Shown: positions 20,230-30,565 of the stretch, in pieces
Numbering within the stretch: the stretch's first letter is position 1
How the letters are laid out: each line of letters begins with the position of its first letter
Assembly (NCBI GenBank): GCA_004794785.1
Contig: SJOL01006412.1
Location: forward strand, 442,092 to 506,091
DNA length: 64,000 nucleotides
From: Opisthorchis felineus
Taxonomy: Eukaryota > Platyhelminthes > Trematoda > Opisthorchiida > Opisthorchiidae
Direction: 5' to 3'
Position numbers and translations under genes: made by a program
Notes under the pieces: model-generated
The model's input: the letters and a program-made list of their open reading frames with translations, nothing else
Told to the model about the DNA's origin: nothing
Databases searched by the model: none

Positions 20230-23200
20230 AATCTACATTCTCCTCGCCCTTTTACGGATGCTTATCACCCTTGAAGGCAACAGAATGGTCGTAACACAAA
20301 ATTTTTGGGAGCACTCACCTTACGCTGCCCTGGATATGCAATTGCATCAAATAACTTAAAAATTTACGACAATGTGTATCGATTTCGAATGACCGGCACA
20401 AACTGTAGCATCCTTACGTGGACTGACAGCCCAAGTCAGGCGGGCTGTTTATTAGCCTTCTGATTACAAACTCACCAGTCGGTGTCGTGAAGACTGGCTA
20501 GTTTTTTATACATGTGCCCTCTTTGCTTGTGCCTTGTACAAACTCCTGACGATGATCTATCTGTCGTTATTTAAGCCAGTTGTATCCGTATTGGAAATGA
20601 GGTTTAGCAAGCAGCTCCTTTTATTAAATTTCTTTGATGATTAATAATGAGCAGTCACAAGTTTCGCACACACTAGTCAGTGGGGGTCACTGGTGCACAA
20701 TGTCTTGTTTACCTTAGCTTACCAGTTCGTGCTTTATCCTTATTGTTCTTGACGTCTGCACAGTTTGCCACATTGATCATCGTCGATTCAGGTAGTCCAC
20801 GATAGGGTCATTGGCATGGACAAGGATTGATTTTAACCTGTAGCTTTGTCATATGCGTCCCGTCTTCCTGGGTAATGGGCTTTTCACGACAGCCAAATAG
20901 ATAGCTGAGGTCACAAAGAATGATGTAGGTAAGCGTAAAGTGCCGGATGAGGTTCTACGGCGATCATTTTGGCTTATCCCATAAACTCAAGTGTTGAATT
21001 TTTCGAATGACCATCCTGGACGTTTTTCCGGCGTCTCCCTACCGGCCGATACACTTAACAGGCAAACAATGATAGCCTAGTTATCGCAGGCGAGTCACCA
21101 AAACCGAGACGGTCCGCTACTCTGGTAGGAGGTTTTCGGTTGTGGTTCTTAAGACAATTCACTTAAGGTCAGTCGTTTCTAAACTTTTCCGCACCATACA
21201 CCCGTTTTGCACAATTGTGATTGATCATCCCTTCCAAGGTGCTAACTGAAATTATACTAAATCTACACATTGGTGGTAAATACCGAAAACACTAAGCCAC
21301 CTTTTTCACTTTACTGTTGTGTTTTGAAATTTTCAGTTCGGAGACTAACAACTCTACTCATTCTGAAAAAGAAGTCAGTTAATGAGTAACCTTCGGTGAT
21401 TTTTTTCGCCCGGTCCCGACAGACGCGGAGGAGAAGCTGGGACAAAGTGCTTGTTAGTTTATTCCCCGATTGCATTTGTTCCCTCTTTCGACTCTCCATC
21501 TGCGTATGTACAACGGCACACGACAAAGCGATCAGCAGATGAGTACCCCAGTTACCTTAGAGTCAACAGTGCGGCTTGAAAGCTTCGCTCCCCGAATCTT
21601 GTTACTTGAAACCCAAGTTATTTGAGGAACCAAATAATACAGGGGTGCACTAACCAAAATAAAATAATGTCGACGTGGTAGTCATGACCATTAAAACTTT
21701 CTTTATTTGATTTAAGATTGGTGGAGCTGATGATGTTAAAACAATTTGTGGTCCCTTAGGCCGATAAGAACATCTGTGTGAAATTCTCCTGCGAATTCGT
21801 GATCTGTCGTCATCATTCTGACCAACGGATACTGGTTCGTGGTAAGAGAGAAATGAAACAGCATCTTCCCGTTGCTGTCCCGTGAACAGCAAACCATACA
21901 GAGGTAAAATGAGATGAGTATCGGAAAAAGTAAATGAGGCGAGCTTGGTTGCAATGAAATTATCATGAATGACCTTGACAGTATTCATAGTAGATTAGCC
22001 GGACAGTACATCTCGAGTGTGTGCGTGGAGCGACCCGACGTAGAAAACATTGGTCAATTGAACAGTTTGTGAAGCTCACTGTCAGCGGCATGAGCCAGTA
22101 CAGCAACCCGCAGAACTCAGCATACTCCCCCACATCTTAAGTCAGACGTGACTACGCGGCAGTACGTGAAAGCTCTCCACCCAACCATTTGCTAGTTTGT
22201 TGAACCTGCCTACCTCATTCGTCAGAATATTGGTGAGCATACCATGCATTGAGTGTGAACTGACAACGAAGTCATTGCGGAAACTTAAAGAGTTTGGAAC
22301 GGTGGTAGCTTTGGGTAAGTATCCGTAGTAATGACCAAACGCATGCAACATTTGCAGCTTCGAGCGAAGTGTAGCAAAAATTAGGTATGACTGCTAGATT
22401 CACACGAACTATGACTCTCAGTTTCCCACTGTGGTTAGCGATATGCCCCGGAGAGAGTTAAGCGTCCCTAGCAGTGCAAATGCCTATGTCATTATCACAT
22501 ATGTAGCATCAATAACACGCAAAACAAGACAGACATTAGGCAATGAAATAAAAAATGAAACGTAGTGAGGATGAATCATACAGCTGGTTCAAACATTGAC
22601 AAGTCGGGCCAACATTATGGCTGCTAGTGGTTTGCGTCTTTGAATGTGATCGCCTCGAAACTTCTAAATGCCCTTCGGCCAGCTGAAGGGAGGAAAAGAG
22701 AATTAATTTACCCCGGGTAGTTGAGGGTTTAAGAGCCCATACGTACATTCTCGGTACCACCAAGTTTCGCATAAGGACAACTATCTATTCTGCTTCTCAG
22801 CTAGCTTACCCTGAACGCGCGAATATGGGTTGCCAGATGAAATGAAACTGCAATGCTGTACTCCGCTTCTTCGTTAGGACGATAACGAGAGAATTAGTGG
22901 AGCAGAATTCGTCCGAACAATAACATACGCATAAAGTACCTCACGATTCATACAAAATTGTTTCTTCGCGCAGTACCCAAAACTCAAGCTAATGTCACAT
23001 GTTTGACATGATATTCTCCGAAAATTTCCATAGACACACGTCACTGACAGTCTGCTCACAGAGGCGAACTCACAGAGTTACGTGCAACTCAGCAGTACTT
23101 CGTAGCGTCTCGAGAATCGCTACTTAGCTGGAGTTTGAGACTTAGATTTTCTGTTTTTTATCTGATTAGTGATGGTTTATCTGAATGCTTGTGAATGGCA

Positions 23201-24124
23201 TGTGTACACGCTTGGACCATCACACCAGATCAGAGAACGCAAACAAACGACTGGAAGCGTAATGAACGGGGTTATGACGTGAGACAAAAGTATATCGTAC
23301 CGCTGGGTGAATAATAGTGACGTGATGATAAATCACTCAGACGAATGTGGTCTGTCGGATCACGAGCACTGCGACTGGTGTAGTCATCGGACAGCGCCAG
23401 ACTAGGAGGCCTAACAGTAGTAGTCAAATGTGACCGGGCTGCTTTGAGCGCCACCTTCAATGACAGATCACGCTTCGTTTTCCCGTCTGACTTGAATCTC
23501 TGTCAACCTGGCCGAAATTCCACTTGGCCTGGCTAGGTTTTGGTGCCCATGGTGAAACGCCTTCCGGCAATAAACCGACCGGTTGTTTACGAACGGAGTA
23601 AATATGCTTTATTTTCTGCATTATTTCAGAGAGAAATTATTCTAAGCAGAACAGTCAGTTTAGAACCTGGCCTCATGCATTTCAGCCAAACATGGGAACC
23701 GACTTCAAAGAGTCCGTTCAGTGTTGGGATCAAGTTGATTAGGATAAGAAACGCATGGTTTCGCGTTTCCCAGAGAAGAAAGCTGAACTGAAATTTAAGT
23801 ATAATGTTTTTCAGTAAATGTATGCAGAGCTGATTTCTAACTGGTGACTGCTTACCCCTGGTCCACTCTGTTCCAGGTAAAATCGACAAACTTTACTGTA
23901 GGTACCGCATTATTGAAACAGTCAGTTGTCTTCATACTGTGCAATGTGGGTCCACATAATCCGTTTGTTCCTCCCTCAAAACTTCATACAGTTAACACCT
24001 GGCACATTAGGACATTACACTCGCAGTCACCACTCGCTTTCTTCCCGACCACTGTCGTACGAGTTTCGCAATTCACGTAACTATTTTTATATCCTTTTTC
24101 GTATTTTCCCCAAATACACTTCAG

Positions 24125-24692
24125 GTGGTATTGACAGGTCTACACTCAAATCAGCGAGTTCTTGAACTTTTACTCGGTACGCCATTGATCTTGGACTTAT
24201 ATGATCGCGTCCCCAAGAGAGAAGACAAACCACAGTGTTTACATGACAAAAAGAAAACACCTTTCGGTTGTAAACCGAAAGACGACCTATTTGGTAAGCT
24301 TTCAACAAACGATCCAGTTCCACAGGTCGCCAATCGTTGGGTGAAGTCCAAGGCGTACACCGTGGACCGCCACCCTTATGGACGAGCAACCATTTGCCTT
24401 GGAGAGGCCGTCACTTTGCATCAAAAAATGATTCAATATTCTGTCCCAGTATTACCTTTGAATGGGACAGATTTTGATACGACAGTCACAATGAGAACGG
24501 CAAAAGAAAAGCCTAGGAAGAGGAAAACGGACTACGTGGGTTACCTAGACTCAAACTGTGAAATTATTGTTACTATTGATTTTAACTTTGATGTGGGATC
24601 TTTGACAAATTCCAGCATCTTTCAAGAACCCCGATTGTCGACAGTACAGCGTTTTATTTGCTGGATGGATCTTGCAGATGGATATGGAACAG
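24125..24692 (+). CDS. CFAP92/DUF4550-like protein, exon 3
   Basis: The acceptor is AATACACTTCAG|GTG, and the exon enters in phase 0. It encodes residues 422-610: GLHSNQRVLELLLGTPLILD followed by LYDRVPKRED, then DDLFGKLSTNDPVPQ, HPYGRATICLGEAVTLHQKM and VTIDFNFDVGSL. The string LLGTPLILDLYDR resembles the LLGPPLEIEVHDRD block that I associate with CFAP92/KIAA1257 relatives, and PYGRATICLGE resembles the PYGIA..LSLSDLL block after it. The exon ends in phase 1 at ACAG|GTAAGC. The antisense LINE starts about 0.4 kb downstream. Confidence 0.8.
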
Positions 24693-25068
24693 GTAAGCAT
24701 AAAACACTGAATGAGCCCCAGAGTGTACAATAAACCTAAATATATTCCATTGAAAATCATACAAATTACCAGGAAAGGCTAATGGACACTTCTTCTCTTA
24801 TCAGGTCTCGTCGAGTGGTGCTAGTCTCTGACTTTTGAGGAATACCATTTCCTACATTAGTACTCATTTTTAGGGGCATGTCCGTTGCCGGAAAATCACG
24901 CTCAGTGCGCCTGGCTATTTTTCCACATAAGTTCTGTTTGAGTACGCGGCGAAAAGTTTCACTGACAAGAATGAATTAACGAGTAAGATGGGCAAAGTAT
25001 GCAGCCGTAGGTACATGGTTTGTCATGAATACAAACCAGTGTTAGTATTATTCTTATCAAAATCAACA

Positions 25069-25121
25069 CCATCATCATCAACCTCATCCTCACCATCATC
25101 ATCATCAATCAACATCATCGT
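25069..25121 (-). repeat. GAT trinucleotide tail of the intron 3 LINE
   Basis: Imperfect (ATC)n on the plus strand reads as (GAT)n on the element strand. It lies downstream of the LINE C-terminus, as expected for an RTE 3' tail. Confidence 0.8.
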
Positions 25122-25479
25122 CAGCTGTAGGAACTGCGTGCTTGTCGTGCAGTGGTTATGGCTGCCACAGTTTCGTTCGCCGATGGTTTGGGGAGGTGGG
25201 GTAGGTGGCTGCGCATTGGAGGCGGTATCTGATATAATTGATGCGTAAATACAGGGTTGTCAGTGGATATTTTATTGGGGAGATTGGGATGGGAGCTATA
25301 CATTGAAGGCAATAGCTTAGATGCAGGAGCGCCTTTGAGGGTTTGACTGGGCTATTTTTGACAATCTCTAACCATTGATGTGTCCCGATTCGGGGCCCCA
25401 ATCCAGGGAGATGGCAATGATCAGTGCAGCTAAGTTTGCTGGTAAGGGCTTTCATACTTCGCTGCCAAGTCATTGTTTG

Positions 25480-26670
25480 ACCTCCCCCTGACTCGGTTCT
25501 ACCCTTCGCGTGGTTGTGCGAAAAGAGCCTTTCGAGGAAGTCGGTCGACTGGCATACGGAGCACGTGGCCAAGCCAGCGCAGCCTATGGAGTGTGATCAG
25601 TTCACCTATCGTAGACGAGTCATTTCATCGGAAGACCATTCGACGTACTTCAGCATTACTGATCCGGCGTTCCCACCAGAATCGAGCGATTCTCCAAAGA
25701 CAACGACTGTCAAACACTGAAAGCCTTTTGACGTCCTCGGTGCGCAGCGGCCAGGTTCCTGAACTGTATAATAATACAGCATGAATAACTCGACCCTTGA
25801 CGGATAAGCTGATGCCATGCCTACGACACAAGTGATGCAGATTCACGAAAGCTGCTCTGGCCTTCCCAATTCTCATGAAAATATCATCTTTCGCGAGACC
25901 ACCGGGACTGCTGCCCAGATAGACAAACTTGTCTACTATCTCAATCGGCTCATCCGCGAGCATGAGGTTAGGATTCGGGCCCAGTCAGTCTTGCAGTAGC
26001 AATTTACACTTTGCAGGTGTGAAGCGCATGCCAAACCATGGGGCAGAATTATTTAGATTATTCAATATTGTTTGCATTACCACGGCGTCAGATCCAAGAA
26101 AAGTTATGTCTTCTGCGTACTCAATATCTGTGAGCGGACACCCCGGGAGCACTTCGATTCCACAGGCCTCAGAGGCTTGTAATGAGTATTCCACAATAGC
26201 ATCAATGACGAATTTGAAGAGGAAAGTTGAATGAGGACAGCATTGCCTCACACCACTTGATGTGGTGAACTCAGGCGAAGGCCTACAGTAGACCTTCCCA
26301 CGTCCGTGGGAGTTGGCGTACAGCGCCTCAAGAAGGGTCAAGAATTTATGGGGGACACCTTTGCTCCACAGACACTGCCATAGTGCCTGAAGGTCCGCAC
26401 AGTCAAAGGCAGCTTTCAAGTCAAGGAAGGGCGCTGGAAATAGTGTCACGGTTCCGGAATCTGTTAGAGGGTGAAGATATGATCGATGCATCTTCTTGCA
26501 GGACGAAACCCAGCTTTGTTTCCACGGATTCGCCTCTCCCTGTGTTCAGTCAATCTCTGAAGGATAAAACCAGAGAGTGGCTTCGATGCCACAGCTTTTC
26601 TAGGACCGGTCGATTGTATCAGTTGGTATAGAGCACGGCTGTTTCCGGTAGTAAAAGTCTTCTCCATCTT
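25480..26670 (-). pseudogene. RTE-like reverse transcriptase with altered catalytic box
   Basis: RT text runs from ALYQLIQSTGPRKAV (near 26,620), through an apparent internal deletion, to AGFRPARRCIDHIFTL, then FLDLKAAFDCADLQALWQ, SSGVRQCCPHSTFLFKFVID and LTDIEYAEDITFLG. In the catalytic box the first Asp of YADD is Glu (YAED at 26,109-26,120). The C-terminal block has FVYLGSSPGG, RLSVFDSRCLWRIARFWW and GRTESGGGQTMTWQRSMKAL. Frame changes near 25,980 and 25,570 separate the parts. Compared with copy B at 1.9-3.5 kb, roughly 100 or more residues between SGF and LTEHRERRI are missing. Confidence 0.75.
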
Positions 26671-26999
26671 CCGAACTCTCGATGTCCATCAGAGCTCCTG
26701 GTCTTTCCTTAGGCTCTTCACTTTTTGGTGTTTAGGAAAGTTGCGTGCGCCGTCGTACTCGTTGCCTACTGATAGGGGTTTCCTGGCATCAGTCAGGACT
26801 AGCGATCTCGACGATATCCAGTGGTCTTGTTTTCGAATCGGAGAAGTCGGGCAGACACCACTGAATGCCACTAACATAGCTCCTTTTACATTTTACCATG
26901 CTTAATCCACGTCCTCGCTACCATTACAGTGTTGGTTTACTGTAGAGTGTTGTTGAGCTAGCTCAGATCGCTACAGCTGAGCTATGGTAATTCTTCGAT

Positions 27000-27860
27000 G
27001 GTGGATTGGCATGCTTCTCGCCTACTTGCGAGGGCCTGAAGGGGGAAGAACTGTCAGGCGTGCACGCATCATGTCGTGATCAGAATCAAGTTATGTGCTC
27101 CAGAAGGAACGACAGTCTTGAATTATGGCTCTCCACCGGTGGCTGATGGCCACGTGATCCAACCGGGTCCACGGTTGATCTGCAATTGGTGGCTGCCAGG
27201 TTATGCAGTGCGAACGTTTATGCTGAAAGTTCGCACTGGCTAAAATCAGTTGATGGTCAGTGCACAACTGGAGGATTCGCTGTTCGTTGTCTGTGCGACG
27301 AGCATTGACTCTGATCCGACCGCCCAGATGTCATTCCAAGGTGCTCAGACGACCGGCTTGGACATTCTAAGCGCCCGCAAGGATCACATTGTCAGTGCTT
27401 CTAACTTGACCAATAAGCCCCGATAGCTCTCGATAGAAAGTATTCTTCTTAACCTCAGAACTAGTCCTTTGGAGCATAAACCGATACTACAAGCAAGCAC
27501 GGATTTTTATGTCCAGTGGCATCGAGCTTGATTGAGCTGGATAATCGGACGGCCCAAAGATGACTGTTCTCTGGGATCCAATCCGGCAAAGCATGTTCAG
27601 CTCTGGGGCTGAGTGCAACTCCCACGCCATAGATTCCACGATTCATCTCTTCTTGATCAGCGGACACGGAGGGAGAAATGTGAAGGAGCTGAGTTGGTCC
27701 GTGGCGTTTTGAGAGGCATAACCACACTTGGGTTTTGGATGCGTGTTTCGGGGACACAGCACACATCAATTTTAAGGGAGTATAAGGTTTCAGCGAGCAT
27801 GGCCTGTTTTCCAATTTGACATTGCGTACGGACATTAGAGGCTTCTATGTAGAAAGGATC
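27000..27860 (-). pseudogene. RTE-like endonuclease domain
   Basis: Apurinic-type endonuclease blocks are recognisable on the minus strand: SNVRTQCQIGKQAMLAETL, then DVCCVPETRIQNPS with the expected catalytic Glu, VGVALSPRAEHALPDWIPEN, LLVVSVYAPKD with a stop at 27,461-27,463, a damaged GDLNAQ-type block near 27,365-27,385 (a stop replaces a residue), and LDHVAISHRWRAIIQDCRSF near 27,120-27,170. At least two frameshifts and stops are present, so no active nuclease is made. Confidence 0.7.
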
Positions 27861-28910
27861 TCGTCGACCCATCAAGGTTTTATTTTGTCTATTTTTAATA
27901 GGCAGTGGGGAGCATAAGGCCCATCGGTCAGAATACTGACAGTCAAATGACACAGCAGCGTTTGCTTGTGTGTTGGGAAGTGGTCGGTGAGGGACATCGG
28001 TGGACACAGAACTGTGCAGGCAAATGATACTTCCCGGTTACCCAGGCCAAGGGAGGGGGTTTGGTTGAGTTACCCCAGATTGAGCGTTTGACTCAAAAGT
28101 CTGACCCACAAGGCAGTGCTGGTTTTGGGGCCGATCTTTTCTAACCCGTCCTTCCTCGGGGGATGTTAGCATCGCTGTTTCCAAGACTATGGACATGCTG
28201 GTCGCCTGGGTAAACACCTTAATATCTTCACACTCCCATCGCGGAGGACAGTACGACTTTATCCCCAGACTACCTCGTAGTACGAGGTCTCTCTGCACCT
28301 TGTCTTACTGATACCGTTTGGACTTCCTGGCATGGTTATCGAGCGAAGTTCCAGCCAGTGTAGCCCGCGGGCCCCTTACAGCACTCAAGCCCAACCACCT
28401 TGTCAAGATGAAAGCTTTAGATTGGGATGAAAACCAATGTGTGACAATCATAGGATTATTAGTAACATAATACCAGGACATTTCAGGCATTTCCCTTTTT
28501 AAACAATCTGAAGGCCTACTCAAGTTTTGAGTCCAGTATTTCCTTATGGACATTACCTCTCACCCCGTCTGATAAATTGCACCTTAACGGTGTTCCAGTC
28601 TTACTTATCTGCTAGATAGTTGACAGAATATATCATAGATGAATTCGCGTTTCAAGTTAACTACAGCAGGTTCATCCATCAAAACACAAATAAAATTCAT
28701 ATATCAGTAGGCGATACAATAATAGACTAGTGGCAATTTTCAAGCGTTGTCACTAAGAGAATTCCATCATTGTATTCTCATGTGCTGTTTTTGAAAATAA
28801 GGATCTTAAGACACAGCATGGGTAAAACAGCTGACAATTAGTTCGAACGGAGACTCTCAAATATATGATCATTTTGCTGATCCCGTGCATCAACTGTTCT
28901 ATCCCTGTAG

Positions 28911-29096
28911 GTCACCTCGATCTACATATTTACCTGGAGTACAGAAAAGTCCTTAAGACAACTGCCACATTTTTTACTTACGAGGACCATCCAGACATCT
29001 ATCCTCGGTTGGCAGATCTTTTTTTGCCTATTTTGAAACGTACCAGCTTTCTTATTGTGCGCAAGCCAAACTACCCGATCGATATTTTCCAAACAG
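28911..29096 (+). CDS. CFAP92/DUF4550-like protein, exon 4
   Basis: The acceptor CTATCCCTGTAG|GT supplies the two bases that complete the codon left by exon 3. Residues 611-672 read HLDLHIYLEYRKVL, TFFTYEDHPDIYPRL and TSFLIVRKPNYPIDIFQT. The exon ends in phase 1 at ACAG|GTATAA. At 186 bp this is the smallest exon. It is followed by a short intron of 155 bp, in contrast to the three introns above 4 kb. Confidence 0.8.
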
Positions 29097-29251
29097 GTAT
29101 AAATATGACATGAAATTGACGAACACGGTGATAGTTTGATCTGTATCTTCTGATTTCAACAACCCACCATGGTTACCAGAAATTTATTAAGTGATTACAA
29201 CAGAAACGGAACATACTTCACCTAGTTACTACTTCCGCTATTTTCTTCCAG

Positions 29252-30252
29252 CCAATGACTCACGAAACCTACTTCAAAGACTGAAACTGTTCATTCTGAA
29301 GACTAATGGGCGCAGTCTAGGTCTCCCAGAGGACAGTTCCTGTGAGGAAATTAAAACTAAACTCAAAAGCTGCGGAACTGAGACAATGTTATTTCAAAGT
29401 AGAAGGTTGTCACAGGACTTTGATCCCGAGTTCAAAAGCAAGCTAACGACTGGAATCCACCTCTCGGACCCCAAGTTCCACTTCATCATCCTAGAAGTGG
29501 GAAACCCTGACACTGCAAACCGAATCCGTGAACAGCTAGAAGTTATGCGTGAAGCGGTCGGAATGAATCTGCTGGAAGACAGCTCGTTGAGATTCTCGGA
29601 TCGATTGTACTTGGCACAGGATTTCAGCATACCTGAACTGAAACTGTGCGCTAGAATCAGCGATTTGGTCAGGCAGTCTCTAATTCATGTTCGTGACCAC
29701 GTTCCCCGATTGACATATTGCGGGATGAATCTCATTTATACCATCAAGAAAACATGCACAAGCCTCAAGGATGTGGTCAGAATGGGATTATTTCCAACTT
29801 CTGCAATGGTTGACTGTATATCAGAAGCTTTCTCCACTCCATCTACGCCTAATAAATTGATGCATCCAAACGTAATGAAGGAAATATCCTGTGGTTCGGA
29901 AAACCTGCGTTATATAACCTACGACCAGAACCAGGTTGCTCGCACAAGAAGAGAAGACTTCGACTATAACAAAGAAAAAGCCACAACAAACATGGCAAGT
30001 ACAAAAATCTACCCAGCGAAAAATGCTCAGCCATTGCGCTACTCTATATTCAGATCCAACGACGGTGCATCAGAAGTTTCGTACAACTACAGCATACAAA
30101 AACTAAATTCGGCAGGCTCAGCAAGACGTAAATTGTGGAGACGATTTGCTCAGTTGCAAGTTAGGTGTACGTACAGTGATGAGTTTTTACAATCTGGGAG
30201 CTTTGAAGCAAGGAATAAACCATTAGATTTTCCCAGTTTGCTACGGGCATGA
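29252..30252 (+). CDS. CFAP92/DUF4550-like protein, exon 5 (terminal)
   Basis: The acceptor TTTTCTTCCAG|CC completes the split codon, giving ...IFQT-A-NDSRNLLQRLKL. The frame stays open for residues 673-1,005 to a TGA at 30,250-30,252. The segment is predicted cytoplasmic and mixed in charge: KFHFIILEVGNPDTANRIRE, RFSDRLYLAQDFSIPELKL, then a basic C-terminus (ARRKLWRRFAQLQVRC). No polyadenylation signal AATAAA is seen close by. The first one, at 30,524-30,529, lies inside a SINE-like repeat and could have been adopted. Confidence 0.8.
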
Positions 30253-30434
30253 AAAACTCGGTGACTGGTTAAATGGTGTAAATATACACTCCAAAGAAAC
30301 TTTTATGTTGCTTTTACGTGCCTAATCCGATAACTCGTCTCCGTATCCCCGGATATTCGGTTATTCATGTACATCTCCGCCTTTTCACAGACTAATTTAT
30401 ATTCTATCTAATTGAGAGTCAATCACACTGCTGT

Positions 30435-30565
30435 TCAGTTGCTAGAGGCCACCGGCCGGAATGTCGCGGGTTTGAAACTCTCTGGGCTTCGTGAGATGCG
30501 CACTGATGATGATTCCCAACAAGAATAAAACAGCTGTACAGTGCTCGTCGGCTTTTCTGCGTATG
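30435..30565 (+). mobile_element. SINE-like repeat (family 2), degenerate
   Basis: A tRNA-like head (TTGCTAGAGGCCACCGG, B-box-like GGGTTTGAAACTC at about 30,469-30,481) precedes a body with GTGAGATGCGCACTGATGAT, CCCAACAAGAATAAAACAGC and TACAGTGCTCG. The body resembles a repeat common in schistosome and other trematode genomes (GCACTGCTGAGGAGTCCC then AATAGGACGAAACGG), recalled from memory. A relative is at 62,290-62,440. Confidence 0.5.

Larger units (their letters stand above)
18989..24124 (+). other. intron 2 (GC-AG) of the CFAP92-like gene
   Basis: This 5,136-bp phase-0 intron starts GCAAGT and ends ATACACTTCAG. It contains a (TA)n microsatellite, inverted copies of the unnamed repeat (19,487-19,800) and an unexplained open stretch on the minus strand at 19,876-20,229. 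Between about 20,330 and 24,100 nothing was recognised. Confidence 0.7.
25050..28060 (-). mobile_element. near full-length RTE-like LINE inside intron 3, antisense
   Basis: The minus strand carries, in order, the endonuclease start (near 27,850), endonuclease end (near 27,100), RT (26,670-25,985), the C-terminal block (25,960-25,480), a 3' untranslated part, and a GAT-type tail at 25,069-25,121 (seen as ATCATCATC on the plus strand). Frameshifts, stops and an RT deletion show that it is dead. The GC-rich minus-strand text at 28,060-28,300 may be the 5' untranslated region. The tail position and orientation support one insertion rather than separate scraps. Confidence 0.8.
24693..28910 (+). 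other. intron 3 of the CFAP92-like gene
   Basis: This 4,218-bp phase-1 intron begins GTAAGC and ends CTATCCCTGTAG. About 3 kb of it is an antisense RTE-like LINE (25,050-28,060). The remaining flanks, 24,693-25,050 and 28,300-28,910, show no recognised feature. Confidence 0.75.
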
